IMG/VR virus record: IMGVR_UViG_3300032046_002930
Span: 1-24,757 of that record
Length of the DNA: 24,757 nucleotides
Reading direction: 5' to 3' (one strand)
Source of the DNA: a virus
Shown here: piece after piece, positions 1 to 7,636 of the stretch
Numbering within the stretch: the first letter of the stretch is position 1
How the letters are laid out: each line of letters begins with the position of its first letter
Translations under genes and position numbers: made by a program
The notes under the pieces: model-generated
Seen by the model: only the letters and a program-made list of their open reading frames with translations
Databases searched by the model: none
What the model was told of the DNA's origin: nothing

Positions 1-24
1 CCAGAAGTTCTTCTGCGACGTCAT
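1..24. repeat. Terminal redundancy, left copy
   Basis: These 24 bases recur exactly at 24734-24757. Joining the ends keeps the portal reading frame open, so the contig is a circular assembly or a circularly permuted genome of about 24,733 bp. Such an overlap can be an assembly k-mer overlap; it need not be a physical terminal repeat of the virion DNA. Confidence 0.95.
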
Positions 25-409
25 CCTGGACGTCGTAGAGAAAGCAGCACACCGCGCGCACATCCTCAATAGACTCCACTACCCACGCGCCCTAGAACCC
101 GGAGCCCCCAGCGGCCTCCAACTCAACTACACCGTCTCCGCCCTCAGAGAGCAAGACAGCTTCCAGGTAGCACGCGCAGCCTCAACCATCGTTGGCTACC
201 TCCGCCAGCTCAAAGACCTCGGCTGGATCACCGACCGCAAAGCCATCGAGCTTGCCTACAAGTTCGCAGGTGAGATCATCGACGTAGAGGCCATGCTCCG
301 AGACCTCAAACAAGCCGGCGTACAGCCCACCGACACACCCACCGGCGACGGGGATGGCGACAGCACCCCGCCGGATCGGGATCCGCTCGAGAAGAAACTG
401 TCACCATAG
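1..409 (+). CDS. Portal protein, C-terminal part (gene spans the contig ends)
   Basis: This is the last 135 codons of the portal gene that begins at 23733; codons are in phase from base 2 and the stop is TAG at 407-409. Across the join the gene is 1,410 bp, 469 residues, a normal portal size. The portal forms the dodecameric ring through which DNA enters the head. This part continues the helical region after the KFFCDV segment and ends in a low-complexity tail rich in D, G, P and T. The last 17 codons coincide with a 52-bp palindromic element (355-406), so the protein end appears to come from a repeat that entered the gene. Confidence 0.9.
   Translation, partial: QKFFCDVILDVVEKAAHRAHILNRLHYPRALEPGAPSGLQLNYTVSALREQDSFQVARAASTIVGYLRQLKDLGWITDRKAIELAYKFAGEIIDVEAMLRDLKQAGVQPTDTPTGDGDGDSTPPDRDPLEKKLSP
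355..406. repeat. TGGYGACA palindromic element, copy 1 (52 bp)
   Basis: Arms TGGCGACA (355-362) and TGTCACCA (399-406) enclose an inner palindrome CGGATC-GG-GATCCG (372-385). It is the only copy inside a coding sequence: it supplies the end of the portal gene, with the stop codon directly after the right arm. Its 52-bp length equals that of the copy at 7965. Confidence 0.85.
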
Positions 410-416
410 CGAGATG

Positions 417-437
417 CATCCTGAGTGCATCGAAGGA
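417..437 (+). repeat. CATCCTGAG...TCGAAGGA repeat, copy 1, supplying an RBS
   Basis: CATCCTGAG (417-425) and TCGAAGGA (430-437) match copies at 3692, 8020 and 11033. Its right half forms the Shine-Dalgarno sequence GAAGGAGG of the zinc-finger gene starting at 449. It follows palindromic element copy 1 by 10 bp. Confidence 0.8.
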
Positions 438-448
438 GGAGGCTAACC

Positions 449-757
449 ATGCCAGACTGCACCATCTGCGGAAAGCCCTACAAGAGCCGAAGCGGACTCG
501 CCGCGCACCGCAAGACACACGACGCCGAACCCGACGGGCCACCCCTCGACTTCGCGCCCACCGCCCACGACGCCGATCTCCTCAAGAGCCTCGACCCCAC
601 CCGCAACAAGTACCAGGACGCCAAGGCCCTCGATGACGCCTGCGCAGCACTAGGCATCCACCCCGACGACATCCTCAGCTTCAAGGTCTACGACGACAAG
701 GTGGTAATCGTCGCGGGGCCCACCGGGAAAAAGCTCTTCTGGACCCGCGAGGTATAG
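449..757 (+). CDS. C2H2 zinc-finger protein in the head module
   Basis: A 102-residue protein. ATG at 449 is preceded by GAAGGAGGAGG at good spacing. Residues 4-24 form a classical C2H2 finger: C-x2-C-x12-H-x3-H, from CTICGKPY to HRKTH. A linker follows, then a small mixed domain of about 55 residues (LDPTRNKYQDA to KKLFW) that I do not recognise. The gene lies between portal and capsid genes and ends one base before the capsid start at 759, so it is translated with the head operon. It could bind DNA or serve in head assembly; no function is established by sequence. C2H2 fingers of this canonical spacing are uncommon in bacterial viruses. Confidence 0.85.
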   Translation: MPDCTICGKPYKSRSGLAAHRKTHDAEPDGPPLDFAPTAHDADLLKSLDPTRNKYQDAKALDDACAALGIHPDDILSFKVYDDKVVIVAGPTGKKLFWTREV

Positions 758-758
758 C

Positions 759-2795
759 ATGACCCAGCCACAACAACTCGAGGAAACCATCAGACTCACC
801 CTCGCCTCCAATCTCACCGACAGGCCACGCTACGCCGTCACCCTTATCAAGGCCGGGCCCACCACCCATCGCTGGAACTTCCCGCCATCTGTACTGCAGG
901 CAGCAGCCGCCCGCTTCCAGGGCGCCGCCTGCTTCGTGGACCATACCAGCGGCTTCCTCAACGACAACGCCAGCATCAAAGACCTGGCCGGAGTCATCAC
1001 CGACGTAGCATGGGACGCCGCCGTCACCCCGTCGGGCGCACTCACCGCCCGCCTGTCACTCAACCGCACACCAGCCGCCGACTGGCTTGAGCTATTGCTC
1101 GACCAGATCATCTCAGACCGAGAGGAGGGCTTGCCTATACCAAACGTGGGACTCTCTGCGGACCTGTTCACCGGCTACTACCTGGACGGTGACACCAGAA
1201 TCGCGACGGAGATCCGCAGAGTCCAGTCCGTTGACGTTGTGTTCGACCCCGCCGCAGGCGGGGCGTTCGATCGCGTCCTCAACTCCATGAAAGGGGGAAT
1301 CACCATGAAGGACGACGCCACCAAGAATCCAGGGGCACAGCCGCCAGACTCGCCGCCCGCCTCGACGCCCCCCAGGGCCGAGGAGACACGAGTCACGCAG
1401 GACATCCAGCTCGGACACTCCGCGCAAGCCGACTCCACCAGCGCGGCAATCAACACCGCAGCCGCCATGGACGCAGCGGCACAGCAGGCCCAAGACCTGC
1501 TGCGCTCCCAATGTCAGACCGTGCTAGAGGGCGCTCTCACTTGGTGCGATCTGCCGCAGCCCATGAAGGACGCGATCAGGGCCCAGTTTGCAGGCCGCGC
1601 CTTCGCACCGGACACCCTCGACGCCGAGATCAAGCGCTACCGAACCATGCTCGCCGGCATGCTAGAGGACAAGGTCATCACCGGCGCAGGCCAGGCCATC
1701 GACGGCGCGCGCACCTCCGGCATGCTCACCAGCCTCGACCGCGTGCAGTTTGCCTTCGACCGCCTCATGGGCCTGCCCGTACCCGAGGCCCAGTCCGACA
1801 TCCCCAGGCTGTCGGGCATCCGCGAGCTCTACCTGATGATGACGGGCGATCACGACTTCTACGGGCGCTTCTACCCCGAGAGAGTCAAGCTCGCCAACGT
1901 CACCACGGCATCGATGACCTCCGTGGTCAAGAACGCCCTCAACAAAGTCTTGTTGCAGGCGTACAACGTCCGCCCCAGGTGGTGGGCACCCATCGCCCAC
2001 GAGGAGGACTTCGGCAACCTCAACACCATCACGTGGATGAAGAGCGGAGGCATCGGAGCCTTGCCCACCGTGACAGAGGGAGGAGCCTACACCGAGCTGG
2101 ACTGGTCAGACAACGAGGAGACAGGGACGTTCCTCAAGAAGGGCGGCTATATCGGCATCACCTTGGAGATGATGGACCGCGACGACGTAGGCTCGGTCAA
2201 GCGCATCCCGAGGGAGCTCGGCAACGCTGCCTGGCGCACACTCTCAGCCCTGGTCTCGGCGCTCTTCACCGACGACTCAGACGTGGGGCCCCACATGAGC
2301 GGCGACGGCCTCAACGTGTTTTCCGTGGCCACCCACGTCAACCTGCTCACCACGGCCCTGAGCGCCGCCGCATGGGACGTGGTAGTCCAGGCCGTGTACC
2401 AGCAGACGGAGCCGACGTCCAGCGCTCCCCTTGCCATCCGCCCGCAGTTCTGCCTGGTCCCCATCGAGCTTGAGAGGACGGCCCTCAGCATCTTCGAGCA
2501 GCCGTGGTCAGTGGAAGCTACCTACCACTACCTCGAGCCGAGGGCAGGCAGCGCACGAGTCGTCGTCGTGCCGGAGTGGACCGACCCCAACAACTGGGCC
2601 GCGGCCTGCGACCCCAACGACTGCCCGGGCATCTGCATCGGCTACAGGTACGGCCGAGAGCCCGAGCTGTTCCTCGCCGACGATCAGACCGTCGGCTCCA
2701 TGTTCACCAACGACGAGATGCGGATCAAGTGCCGCTTCTTCGTCGCCGTAGGTGTCGCGGACTACCGTCCGCTGCACAAGAACAACGTCGCCTAG
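759..2795 (+). CDS. Prohead protease-scaffold-major capsid fusion (HK97-fold)
   Basis: A 678-residue polyprotein. Residues 1-180 look like a capsid maturation serine protease: the stretch FPPSVLQAAAARFQGA leads to the candidate catalytic His62 (FVDH), and Ser133 lies in NVGLSAD. Residues 185-330 are a low-complexity and helical region suited to a scaffold or delta domain. Residues 340-678 resemble Mu gpT-like major capsid proteins, with the RPRWWAPI segment, then EEDFGNL and the GALPTVTEGGAYTELDW strand region. In most phages protease and capsid are separate genes; fusions are known but less common. An in-frame ATG at 1305 with its own Shine-Dalgarno could give a separate 496-residue scaffold-capsid product. 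The stop TAG (2793-2795) abuts a palindromic element. Confidence 0.88.
   Translation: MTQPQQLEETIRLTLASNLTDRPRYAVTLIKAGPTTHRWNFPPSVLQAAAARFQGAACFVDHTSGFLNDNASIKDLAGVITDVAWDAAVTPSGALTARLSLNRTPAADWLELLLDQIISDREEGLPIPNVGLSADLFTGYYLDGDTRIATEIRRVQSVDVVFDPAAGGAFDRVLNSMKGGITMKDDATKNPGAQPPDSPPASTPPRAEETRVTQDIQLGHSAQADSTSAAINTAAAMDAAAQQAQDLLRSQCQTVLEGALTWCDLPQPMKDAIRAQFAGRAFAPDTLDAEIKRYRTMLAGMLEDKVITGAGQAIDGARTSGMLTSLDRVQFAFDRLMGLPVPEAQSDIPRLSGIRELYLMMTGDHDFYGRFYPERVKLANVTTASMTSVVKNALNKVLLQAYNVRPRWWAPIAHEEDFGNLNTITWMKSGGIGALPTVTEGGAYTELDWSDNEETGTFLKKGGYIGITLEMMDRDDVGSVKRIPRELGNAAWRTLSALVSALFTDDSDVGPHMSGDGLNVFSVATHVNLLTTALSAAAWDVVVQAVYQQTEPTSSAPLAIRPQFCLVPIELERTALSIFEQPWSVEATYHYLEPRAGSARVVVVPEWTDPNNWAAACDPNDCPGICIGYRYGREPELFLADDQTVGSMFTNDEMRIKCRFFVAVGVADYRPLHKNNVA
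1290..1307 (+). promoter_or_regulatory. Internal ribosome-binding site and in-frame start for capsid part
   Basis: AAAGGGGGA (1290-1298) lies 6 bases before ATG 1305, in frame inside the protease-capsid fusion at the protease/scaffold boundary (residue 183). This resembles the nested scaffold start in lambda C/Nu3. Whether it is used is inference. Confidence 0.55.
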
Positions 2796-2837
2796 TGGTG
2801 ACACAGGTCCCGCCAGCTCGCGCGGCCCCAGTCACCA
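2796..2837. repeat. TGGYGACA palindromic element, copy 2 (42 bp)
   Basis: Arms TGGTGAC (2796-2802) and GTCACCA (2831-2837) are perfect inverted repeats. The left arm is followed by NAGGTCCC as in the copies at 8101 and 19068. It begins on the base after the capsid stop codon. Confidence 0.85.
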
Positions 2838-2874
2838 AACCCGTAGCCTAGCCCCTAGTGGGCGGGAGGTACAC

Positions 2875-3213
2875 ATGGTCACAGCAGCATGGATCGTCGC
2901 CACGATCACAGCCTTGCTCGCGCTCGCCCTCGAGCTCGTGCCAGGCCTCCGCAAGCGCTGGGACGCCCTCAGCTGGGAGCAAAAGCGCTTCGCCTGGCTG
3001 GTAGGATGCCTGATCCTCGGAGCGGCCCCGTGGATCGTCGGCTGCGCAGGCCGCATCTTCAACGCCTCAATCACCTTCGTGTCGTGGGCCGGCTCCTGCG
3101 AGATCAACACACTAGCAACAGGCTTGCAGCTCGGCTTCGTGGCCTACTTCGCATCGCAAGCCACCCACGGAGCCGCCCACGCCGTCAAGACCGTCACCGG
3201 GAAAGGAGAGTGA
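2875..3213 (+). CDS. Small membrane protein (holin-like candidate)
   Basis: A 112-residue protein. ATG 2875 follows GGGAGG at good spacing. Three hydrophobic segments are visible: about residues 3-22 (VTAAWIVATITALLALALEL), 40-57 (FAWLVGCLILGAAPWIVG) and 80-100 (LATGLQLGFVAYFASQA). A short charged loop (RKRWDALSWEQKR) separates the first two and the tail is basic. Size and topology fit a holin or another phage membrane protein, but the position among virion genes also allows a membrane-associated virion role. It ends four bases before the next start. I do not recognise the family. Confidence 0.8.
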   Translation: MVTAAWIVATITALLALALELVPGLRKRWDALSWEQKRFAWLVGCLILGAAPWIVGCAGRIFNASITFVSWAGSCEINTLATGLQLGFVAYFASQATHGAAHAVKTVTGKGE

Positions 3214-3217
3214 CACC

Positions 3218-3592
3218 ATGGCTAGCGAAGTCATGCGCACCATCGGCCTCCACCACGAGGCCATAGTCGCCACCAACGGCATCATCTGCTTCTCCGCCCT
3301 AGAGGAGATGACCGTCGTTGGTGTCAGCCTCTGCGCCAGCCTCTTCTCGGGCTCGCCCACCGGCTGCACCATCGACATCCAGGACGACACCGCCGACGTC
3401 ATCACCGCCATCACCGCCAACACGGCACTGACGCCGGGGACCTGGAAGTCAGTCCACATGGGAGGCACCAACGCCGCCGTCGTCATCGCCGCCGGCAGCG
3501 TCGTCGAGATCGACCTCAACCTGGCCGCCGGTTCCACGCCGACAGCCGTCATCGACGTGGTCATCTGGTATCTCGCCGGAGACCAGGGCTAG
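3218..3592 (+). CDS. Small virion protein (decoration or neck candidate)
   Basis: A 124-residue protein starting at ATG 3218 after GAAAGGAGAG. It is rich in A, T, V and I with alternating hydrophobic residues that predict a beta-sandwich (ITAITANTALTPGTWKSVHM, then VVIAAGSVVEIDLNLAAG). No membrane segment or catalytic motif is seen. It lies between capsid and connector genes and resembles in composition the 89-residue product at 4376, so head decoration, head fibre or neck are the likely roles. That is inferred from position only. Two stem-loops follow the stop codon. Confidence 0.8.
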   Translation: MASEVMRTIGLHHEAIVATNGIICFSALEEMTVVGVSLCASLFSGSPTGCTIDIQDDTADVITAITANTALTPGTWKSVHMGGTNAAVVIAAGSVVEIDLNLAAGSTPTAVIDVVIWYLAGDQG

Positions 3593-3604
3593 TCTGAGAC
3601 CTCT

Positions 3605-3682
3605 GCGCGGGCCTCACCACCCCGCGCACTGGCTATGAGCGGGGAGAGAGAGCGGCTTCGGGGGAACGCGCTCTCCCCGCTC
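3605..3682 (+). terminator. Two consecutive stem-loops after the small virion gene
   Basis: The first is GCGCGGG/CCCGCGC (3605-3611, 3621-3627; 9-nt loop). The second is a 12-bp perfect stem GAGCGGGGAGAG/CTCTCCCCGCTC (3637-3648, 3671-3682; 22-nt loop). There is no U-tract, so this could attenuate or protect the transcript rather than be a classical intrinsic terminator. Confidence 0.55.
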
Positions 3683-3691
3683 CCTAAGATT

Positions 3692-3734
3692 CATCCTGAG
3701 TAGTCCTGAGCTTGTCGAAGGACGTATCGAAGGA
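3692..3734 (+). repeat. CATCCTGAG...TCGAAGGA repeat, copy 2 (doubled), supplying an RBS
   Basis: CATCCTGAG (3692-3700), a second CCTGAG (3705-3710), TCGAAGGA (3715-3722) and another TCGAAGGA (3727-3734). The core CCTGAGCTTGTCGAAGGA is the common form of this repeat. The last GAAGGA is the ribosome-binding site of ATG 3739. Confidence 0.8.
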
Positions 3735-3738
3735 CACC

Positions 3739-4356
3739 ATGGAGTTTCACCGAGGCCTAGTCAGAGCGTACGACCCCGCCACACACACCGCCGCCGTCCT
3801 ACTGGCAGGCTCCATGTCCAGGACCATCCTCGGCGTTCCCGTCGCGCAAGAGATACCAGCCGCGCACATGCTCGCAGGCACTCCCTGCACCGTCGCCTTC
3901 TTCGCAGAAGGCTCACAATCCGTCGTACTCTCCACCTTCGGCGTCCCACCACCCCCCGCGACCACCCTCTACACCTACGAGGACACCGGCACCGACCTCA
4001 CCCTCAGCACCAGCTGGCAGACCGTGCCCAACCTGAGCATCACCATCACCCCACCCACCCCCCACCCCTGGACCGTCATCCTCATGGCACAAATAGTCCT
4101 GCGCAGTCTCAGCGCAACCGCTGAGTACGCCGAACACTACGCGCAATTCGCCAGAGACGGCTCCCTCGTGGGCACCATGGCTCAAGCCATGATCACCACC
4201 GCCTACGAGGGCTGCACGATACCTTTGCTCTTCAAAGATACCGTCACATACGCCGCACCCCGCACCTACACCATACAGGCCAAGAAAAGTGGAGGCAGCC
4301 AGACCAAGGCCGCCGCCTGGTCACGCATGACCATCATCGCCCTTCGCACCGCCTAG
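3739..4356 (+). CDS. Virion protein with OB-fold-like N-terminus (hub or spike candidate)
   Basis: A 205-residue protein. ATG 3739 with GAAGGA is preferred to an upstream in-frame TTG (3712), which lies inside the repeat. Residues 1-67 (HRGLVRAYDPATHTAAVLL to SVVLSTFG) have the look of the OB-fold that opens many baseplate or spike proteins. After a PPPPA linker comes a beta-rich region of about 125 residues (LSTSWQTVPNLSITITPP onward) like phage fibre or collar beta-sandwiches. It sits between small virion genes and the connector gene. The role in neck, spike or fibre is inferred. Confidence 0.75.
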   Translation: MEFHRGLVRAYDPATHTAAVLLAGSMSRTILGVPVAQEIPAAHMLAGTPCTVAFFAEGSQSVVLSTFGVPPPPATTLYTYEDTGTDLTLSTSWQTVPNLSITITPPTPHPWTVILMAQIVLRSLSATAEYAEHYAQFARDGSLVGTMAQAMITTAYEGCTIPLLFKDTVTYAAPRTYTIQAKKSGGSQTKAAAWSRMTIIALRTA

Positions 4357-4375
4357 AACCGAAAGGAGCACTCAC

Positions 4376-4645
4376 ATGCCCGAGACCTACCAGTACAGCT
4401 ACCTCGCAGCCAGCGCCCTCATCAAGATCGGCCCTGGCGTCATCCACACCGTCACCCTCACCGGCGGCTCCAACGCTGCGACCGTCGTGCTCGGAGATGA
4501 AGTCGCCACTGCAGGCGACGGCATCATCGGCCTCTCCGCAGCCGCCGGAGTCACCGTCCACGCCCGCCTCAACGTAGCCTTTGGCGTGGGCCTCTACGCC
4601 ACCATCACCGGCACCGCACCCCAGGTCACGGTAGCCTACCGATGA
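4376..4645 (+). CDS. Small beta-rich virion protein
   Basis: An 89-residue protein. ATG 4376 follows GAAAGGAGC. The sequence alternates hydrophobic and polar residues (GVIHTVTLTGGSNAATVVLG, VTVHARLNVAFGVGLYATIT) and ends in AYR, typical of small phage beta-sandwich head or tail fibre proteins. No cysteine, catalytic or membrane motif is seen. Its stop overlaps the next start as ATGA at 4642, so it is translationally coupled to the connector gene. Exact role unknown. Confidence 0.75.
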   Translation: MPETYQYSYLAASALIKIGPGVIHTVTLTGGSNAATVVLGDEVATAGDGIIGLSAAAGVTVHARLNVAFGVGLYATITGTAPQVTVAYR

Positions 4646-5301
4646 GCGAGCTGGCAGCACTCAGAGACCTGGTAGAAGGCGATCTCGACGACTCCGCAAA
4701 CGACACGTGGACCACCGCCGAGATTGACCGCGCCATCCAACGCGCCCTGTCAGACTACAGCCACGTGAGACCCCAACAGACCATCGCCAATCTCACCCTC
4801 ACAGCAGCCGGCCGAGACGTGGACATATCCTCCCTCACCAGCCTGATTCAAGTCCTCCGCATCTACCACCCCTACACCGTCCTCGACCCCGAGGACCCGC
4901 CCAACTGGCGCCGCTTCGAGCAGTTCGCCACCTACTGCACCATCCTCGACGGCAATGTCCCCGCCATCGGCGACGTGGTCCACGTCTACTACACCAAGCC
5001 GCAGACCATCCACGACCTGGCAGGCTCCACCGCCGTCACCAGCGTCGCACCCGAGCACGAAGAGCTAATCGTCCTGGGCGGAGGCGCCTACGCAGCCATG
5101 GAGAAAGCCCGCTCCGCAGTAGTCCAGGCCGGCATCTCCACCGACACCCCCAAGCACTGGCTATCCTGGGGCAAAGACCGCATGGCCCAGTTCGTCGACG
5201 CCCTCCGCAAGATCAAAGCCACCGAGACCCTCAAGCTAGACAAGCGCGTCCCCATCACAGGCACCGGATGGGTGCGCACCGACACCAGGGAGGAGATATA
5301 G
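4642..5301 (+). CDS. Head-tail connector (adaptor) protein
   Basis: A 219-residue protein with the pattern of adaptor proteins that bind below the portal ring. The N-terminal helix (MSELAALRDLVEGDLDD) is followed by TTAEIDRAIQRALSDYS, a beta-rich middle (TIANLTLTAAGRDVDISSL, VVHVYYTKP) and helical ends (EHEELIVLGGGAYAAMEKA). The order LRDLV...W...EIDRAI...YS is common in such proteins. It starts inside the end of the previous gene (ATGA). The stop TAG (5299-5301) is directly followed by a palindromic element. Function is assigned from family resemblance and position. Confidence 0.78.
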   Translation: MSELAALRDLVEGDLDDSANDTWTTAEIDRAIQRALSDYSHVRPQQTIANLTLTAAGRDVDISSLTSLIQVLRIYHPYTVLDPEDPPNWRRFEQFATYCTILDGNVPAIGDVVHVYYTKPQTIHDLAGSTAVTSVAPEHEELIVLGGGAYAAMEKARSAVVQAGISTDTPKHWLSWGKDRMAQFVDALRKIKATETLKLDKRVPITGTGWVRTDTREEI

Positions 5302-5344
5302 TGGTGACAATCACTGCCGGCTGCCAGTGATCATCTTGTCACCA
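5302..5344. repeat. TGGYGACA palindromic element, copy 3 (43 bp)
   Basis: A perfect 9-bp outer arm pair TGGTGACAA (5302-5310) / TTGTCACCA (5336-5344) encloses an inner stem TCACTG/CAGTGA (5311-5316, 5325-5330). It starts on the base after the connector stop codon and ends 10 bases before the terminase start. Confidence 0.88.
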
Positions 5345-5354
5345 AAGCCACGCC

Positions 5355-6863
5355 ATGGTGCTCACGCGACCCGTACACCACCTAGCAACCCGCATCCTCT
5401 CAAATATCCGATGGTTCTCCCGACTGGTAGTCAAGCGCCCCCTCCGCAACTACCAGCTCGCACCCGCAGACGCCATCCTCGACAGTGTCCTGCATGGCAA
5501 AGGTCTTTCCTTCGCCATCGTCTTTTCCAGACAGGCCGGCAAGAACGAGCTCAGCGCCCAACTTGAGGCCTACTTGCTCAACATCTTCCAACGCAAGGGG
5601 GGGCAGATCGTCAAGGCCGCCCCCACCTATAAGCCACAGCTCATCAACTCCAAGATGCGCCTGCAAGACGTGCTGGACAACCCATGGAACAAGGGACACG
5701 TCAAGACCCGCGAGGGCTACATCACCCAGCTCGGCAAAGCCTGCGTGATCTTCCTCAGCGCCGACCCTGCATCCCAGGTTGTAGGAGCCACCGCGTCACT
5801 CCTGCTAGAGTGCGACGAGGCCCAGGACGTCAACGAGGAGAAATGGGAAGTAGACTTCACCCCCATGACCGCATCCACCAACGCCACCAAGGTCTACTAT
5901 GGCACGGTCTGGACGTCCCGCACCATGCTCGCCAAGATCAGCAGGAACCTACTCGCCCTTGAAGCCACCGACGGCCAGCAGCGGGTGTTCTACGTCCCCT
6001 GGCAAGACGTGGCCGCCGAAGTACCAGCCTACGGAGAGCACGTCACCGCAGAGATCACCCGCAAGGGACGCCACCACCCCATGATCAAAACGCAATACTT
6101 CCTTGAGGAGATCGACTCCGAGGGCCGCATGTTCGACGACCGCAGACAGGCCCTCATGCAGGGCACGCACCCACGCCAGGCCACACCCACCGAAGGCGCC
6201 ATCTACGCAGCCACCCTGGACGTTGCCGGCTCAGACGAGGAGATGACCGGTGACGAGCTCAGAGAGGCCAAGCCCACCAAGGACTTGACCGTCGCCTCCA
6301 TCTTCCGCATCGACCTCGCCACCGTCAGGGATCCTCTACTTGCCGCCCCGTCCTACCACCTGGTGGACGTCTTCTCCGACGTCGGCACCAAGCACACCAG
6401 ACTCTACGGACAACTCCGCGCCTACTTCGAGCTCTGGAACCCACGACATATAGTCGCCGACGCCTCGGGCGTAGGCGCTGGCCTGGTAGCGTTCCTCGGC
6501 GCAAAGCACGCCTTCGGCAGCCGAGTCACCCCCTTCCAGTTCTCGCCACCCAAGAGGAAGTCAGACCTCGGGTGGGACTTCCTCAGCGTGGTGGAGACAG
6601 GACGCTTCAAGCACTACCGAGACGACGGCTCCCAGGACTGGCGCGAGTTCTGGGCCCAGGTCGAGCAGTGCAGGTACGAAGTCACCGAGGGCGAAGAGAA
6701 GCGCATGAGCTGGGGCGTACCCAGCGCGACCATCCACGACGACCGCTTGCTCTCAGCGGCCCTAGTCGCCGAGCTCGACAAGGTGCAGTGGGCCGTCCCC
6801 CTCCCGTCCCTCATCATCCACGCTCCCGACCCGTTAGACGCCATCGACCAGGCGAAGTTCTGA
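5355..6863 (+). CDS. terL: Terminase large subunit
   Basis: A 502-residue packaging motor and nuclease. The ATPase domain shows an N-terminal adenine-recognition-like stretch (LRNYQLAPADAILDS), a Walker A-type loop at about 55-63 (FSRQAGKNE, with N where S or T is usual) and Walker B at about 150-157 (LLLECDEAQD). The RNase H-like nuclease domain has acidic residues in LDVAGSDE (about 288), VADASGVGAG (about 366) and HDDRLLSAAL (about 460). Length is normal. ATG 5355 has no good Shine-Dalgarno; the palindromic element lies just upstream. The gene sits after the connector rather than next to the putative small subunit at 23371, which is not the usual order. Confidence 0.93.
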   Translation: MVLTRPVHHLATRILSNIRWFSRLVVKRPLRNYQLAPADAILDSVLHGKGLSFAIVFSRQAGKNELSAQLEAYLLNIFQRKGGQIVKAAPTYKPQLINSKMRLQDVLDNPWNKGHVKTREGYITQLGKACVIFLSADPASQVVGATASLLLECDEAQDVNEEKWEVDFTPMTASTNATKVYYGTVWTSRTMLAKISRNLLALEATDGQQRVFYVPWQDVAAEVPAYGEHVTAEITRKGRHHPMIKTQYFLEEIDSEGRMFDDRRQALMQGTHPRQATPTEGAIYAATLDVAGSDEEMTGDELREAKPTKDLTVASIFRIDLATVRDPLLAAPSYHLVDVFSDVGTKHTRLYGQLRAYFELWNPRHIVADASGVGAGLVAFLGAKHAFGSRVTPFQFSPPKRKSDLGWDFLSVVETGRFKHYRDDGSQDWREFWAQVEQCRYEVTEGEEKRMSWGVPSATIHDDRLLSAALVAELDKVQWAVPLPSLIIHAPDPLDAIDQAKF

Positions 6864-6873
6864 GGAGGCACAC

Positions 6874-7362
6874 ATGGAGACGTGGTACATCGCCCTACTA
6901 GCCTTGACAATCCTGATGGAAGCCCGCAGCCAGCCCGCCCTCGGCCAGGCCATGGTAGCACAAGTGGCGATCAACCGAGGCGGTCCGGACCTAGTAGAGC
7001 AAACCCTCTTCCAACCAAACCAGTTCGTACCATGGAACCCGGACATCTTCGCGCCAGCCCACGGCTTCAGACTGTGCGTCCTCGAGTGCGAATCGATAGG
7101 CGCCTTCCCCAACGACCCGGACTGCATCGACCGCTGCCTCGATGCCCGCTACCCCAACTGGACCCGCCGCCTCCGCATCCACGACCCCCACGCATGGGCC
7201 AACCTATGGACCATCGCGGCCGCCGTCTACTATGGCGACTGGACACCGCCGGCGCAGCTCGCCAACTGTACCCACTACGACAACCCCGCCTTCTGGCCCG
7301 ACGGACTTCCCCCTTGGCTCACCAACTGCAAGAAAGTAGGAGATCATGTGTTCTGCGACTAA
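6874..7362 (+). CDS. SleB/CwlJ-like cell-wall hydrolase
   Basis: A 162-residue protein of the Hydrolase_2 family, which cleaves peptidoglycan glycan strands. The catalytic region is MEARSQPALGQAMVAQVAINR, with the presumed catalytic Glu17 in the same place as the EARGE motif of the family. The family C-terminus is also present: NCTHYDNPAFW, then W..NCKKVGDHVFCD. Several cysteines suggest disulphides outside the cytoplasm, although no clear signal peptide precedes the catalytic helix. ATG 6874 follows GAGGAGG. It directly follows the terminase gene and overlaps the HNH gene by 17 bp. It may be a virion-associated lysin, since a second large lysin is encoded at 8617. Confidence 0.88.
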   Translation: METWYIALLALTILMEARSQPALGQAMVAQVAINRGGPDLVEQTLFQPNQFVPWNPDIFAPAHGFRLCVLECESIGAFPNDPDCIDRCLDARYPNWTRRLRIHDPHAWANLWTIAAAVYYGDWTPPAQLANCTHYDNPAFWPDGLPPWLTNCKKVGDHVFCD

Positions 7363-7636
7363 CACCACCTACCCCCAAGACTGGCCCCAAATCGCCTACG
7401 CCATCAAGGAGCGCGCCGGCTGGAGGTGCATCGTCTGCCACCACGCCCACGATCGCCAGGCCGGCTACACCCTCACCGTCCACCACCGCGACGGCAACCC
7501 CATGAACAACGCCCCCTCAAACACCCTGGCCCTCTGCCAGCGCTGCCATATGATCGCCGCCGGCATCCAGGCCCGCTATGGCCCGAGACACGCCGAGCAG
7601 CCAACCCTATTCGACCAGGAAGGAGACACACCATGA
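7346..7636 (+). CDS. HNH endonuclease-like protein
   Basis: A 96-residue protein with a typical HNH beta-beta-alpha-metal fold. Zinc ligands are C28-x2-C31 and C64-x2-C67, and the catalytic stretch is LTVHHRDGNPMNN (H46 H47) with N59 and the closing QRCH. HNH proteins next to terminase genes often support DNA packaging by nicking or cutting during termination; others are homing enzymes. The start lies within the end of the SleB-like gene, and the stop overlaps the next start (ATGA, 7633), so this is an integral operon member. That favours a packaging role over a free-standing homing gene. Confidence 0.88.
   Translation: MCSATNTTYPQDWPQIAYAIKERAGWRCIVCHHAHDRQAGYTLTVHHRDGNPMNNAPSNTLALCQRCHMIAAGIQARYGPRHAEQPTLFDQEGDTP

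Noticed and set aside
1511-2473. A 320-residue open frame inside the capsid gene
   Set aside because: It is an Arg/His/Pro-rich out-of-frame shadow of the capsid coding sequence; the capsid frame has recognisable motifs.
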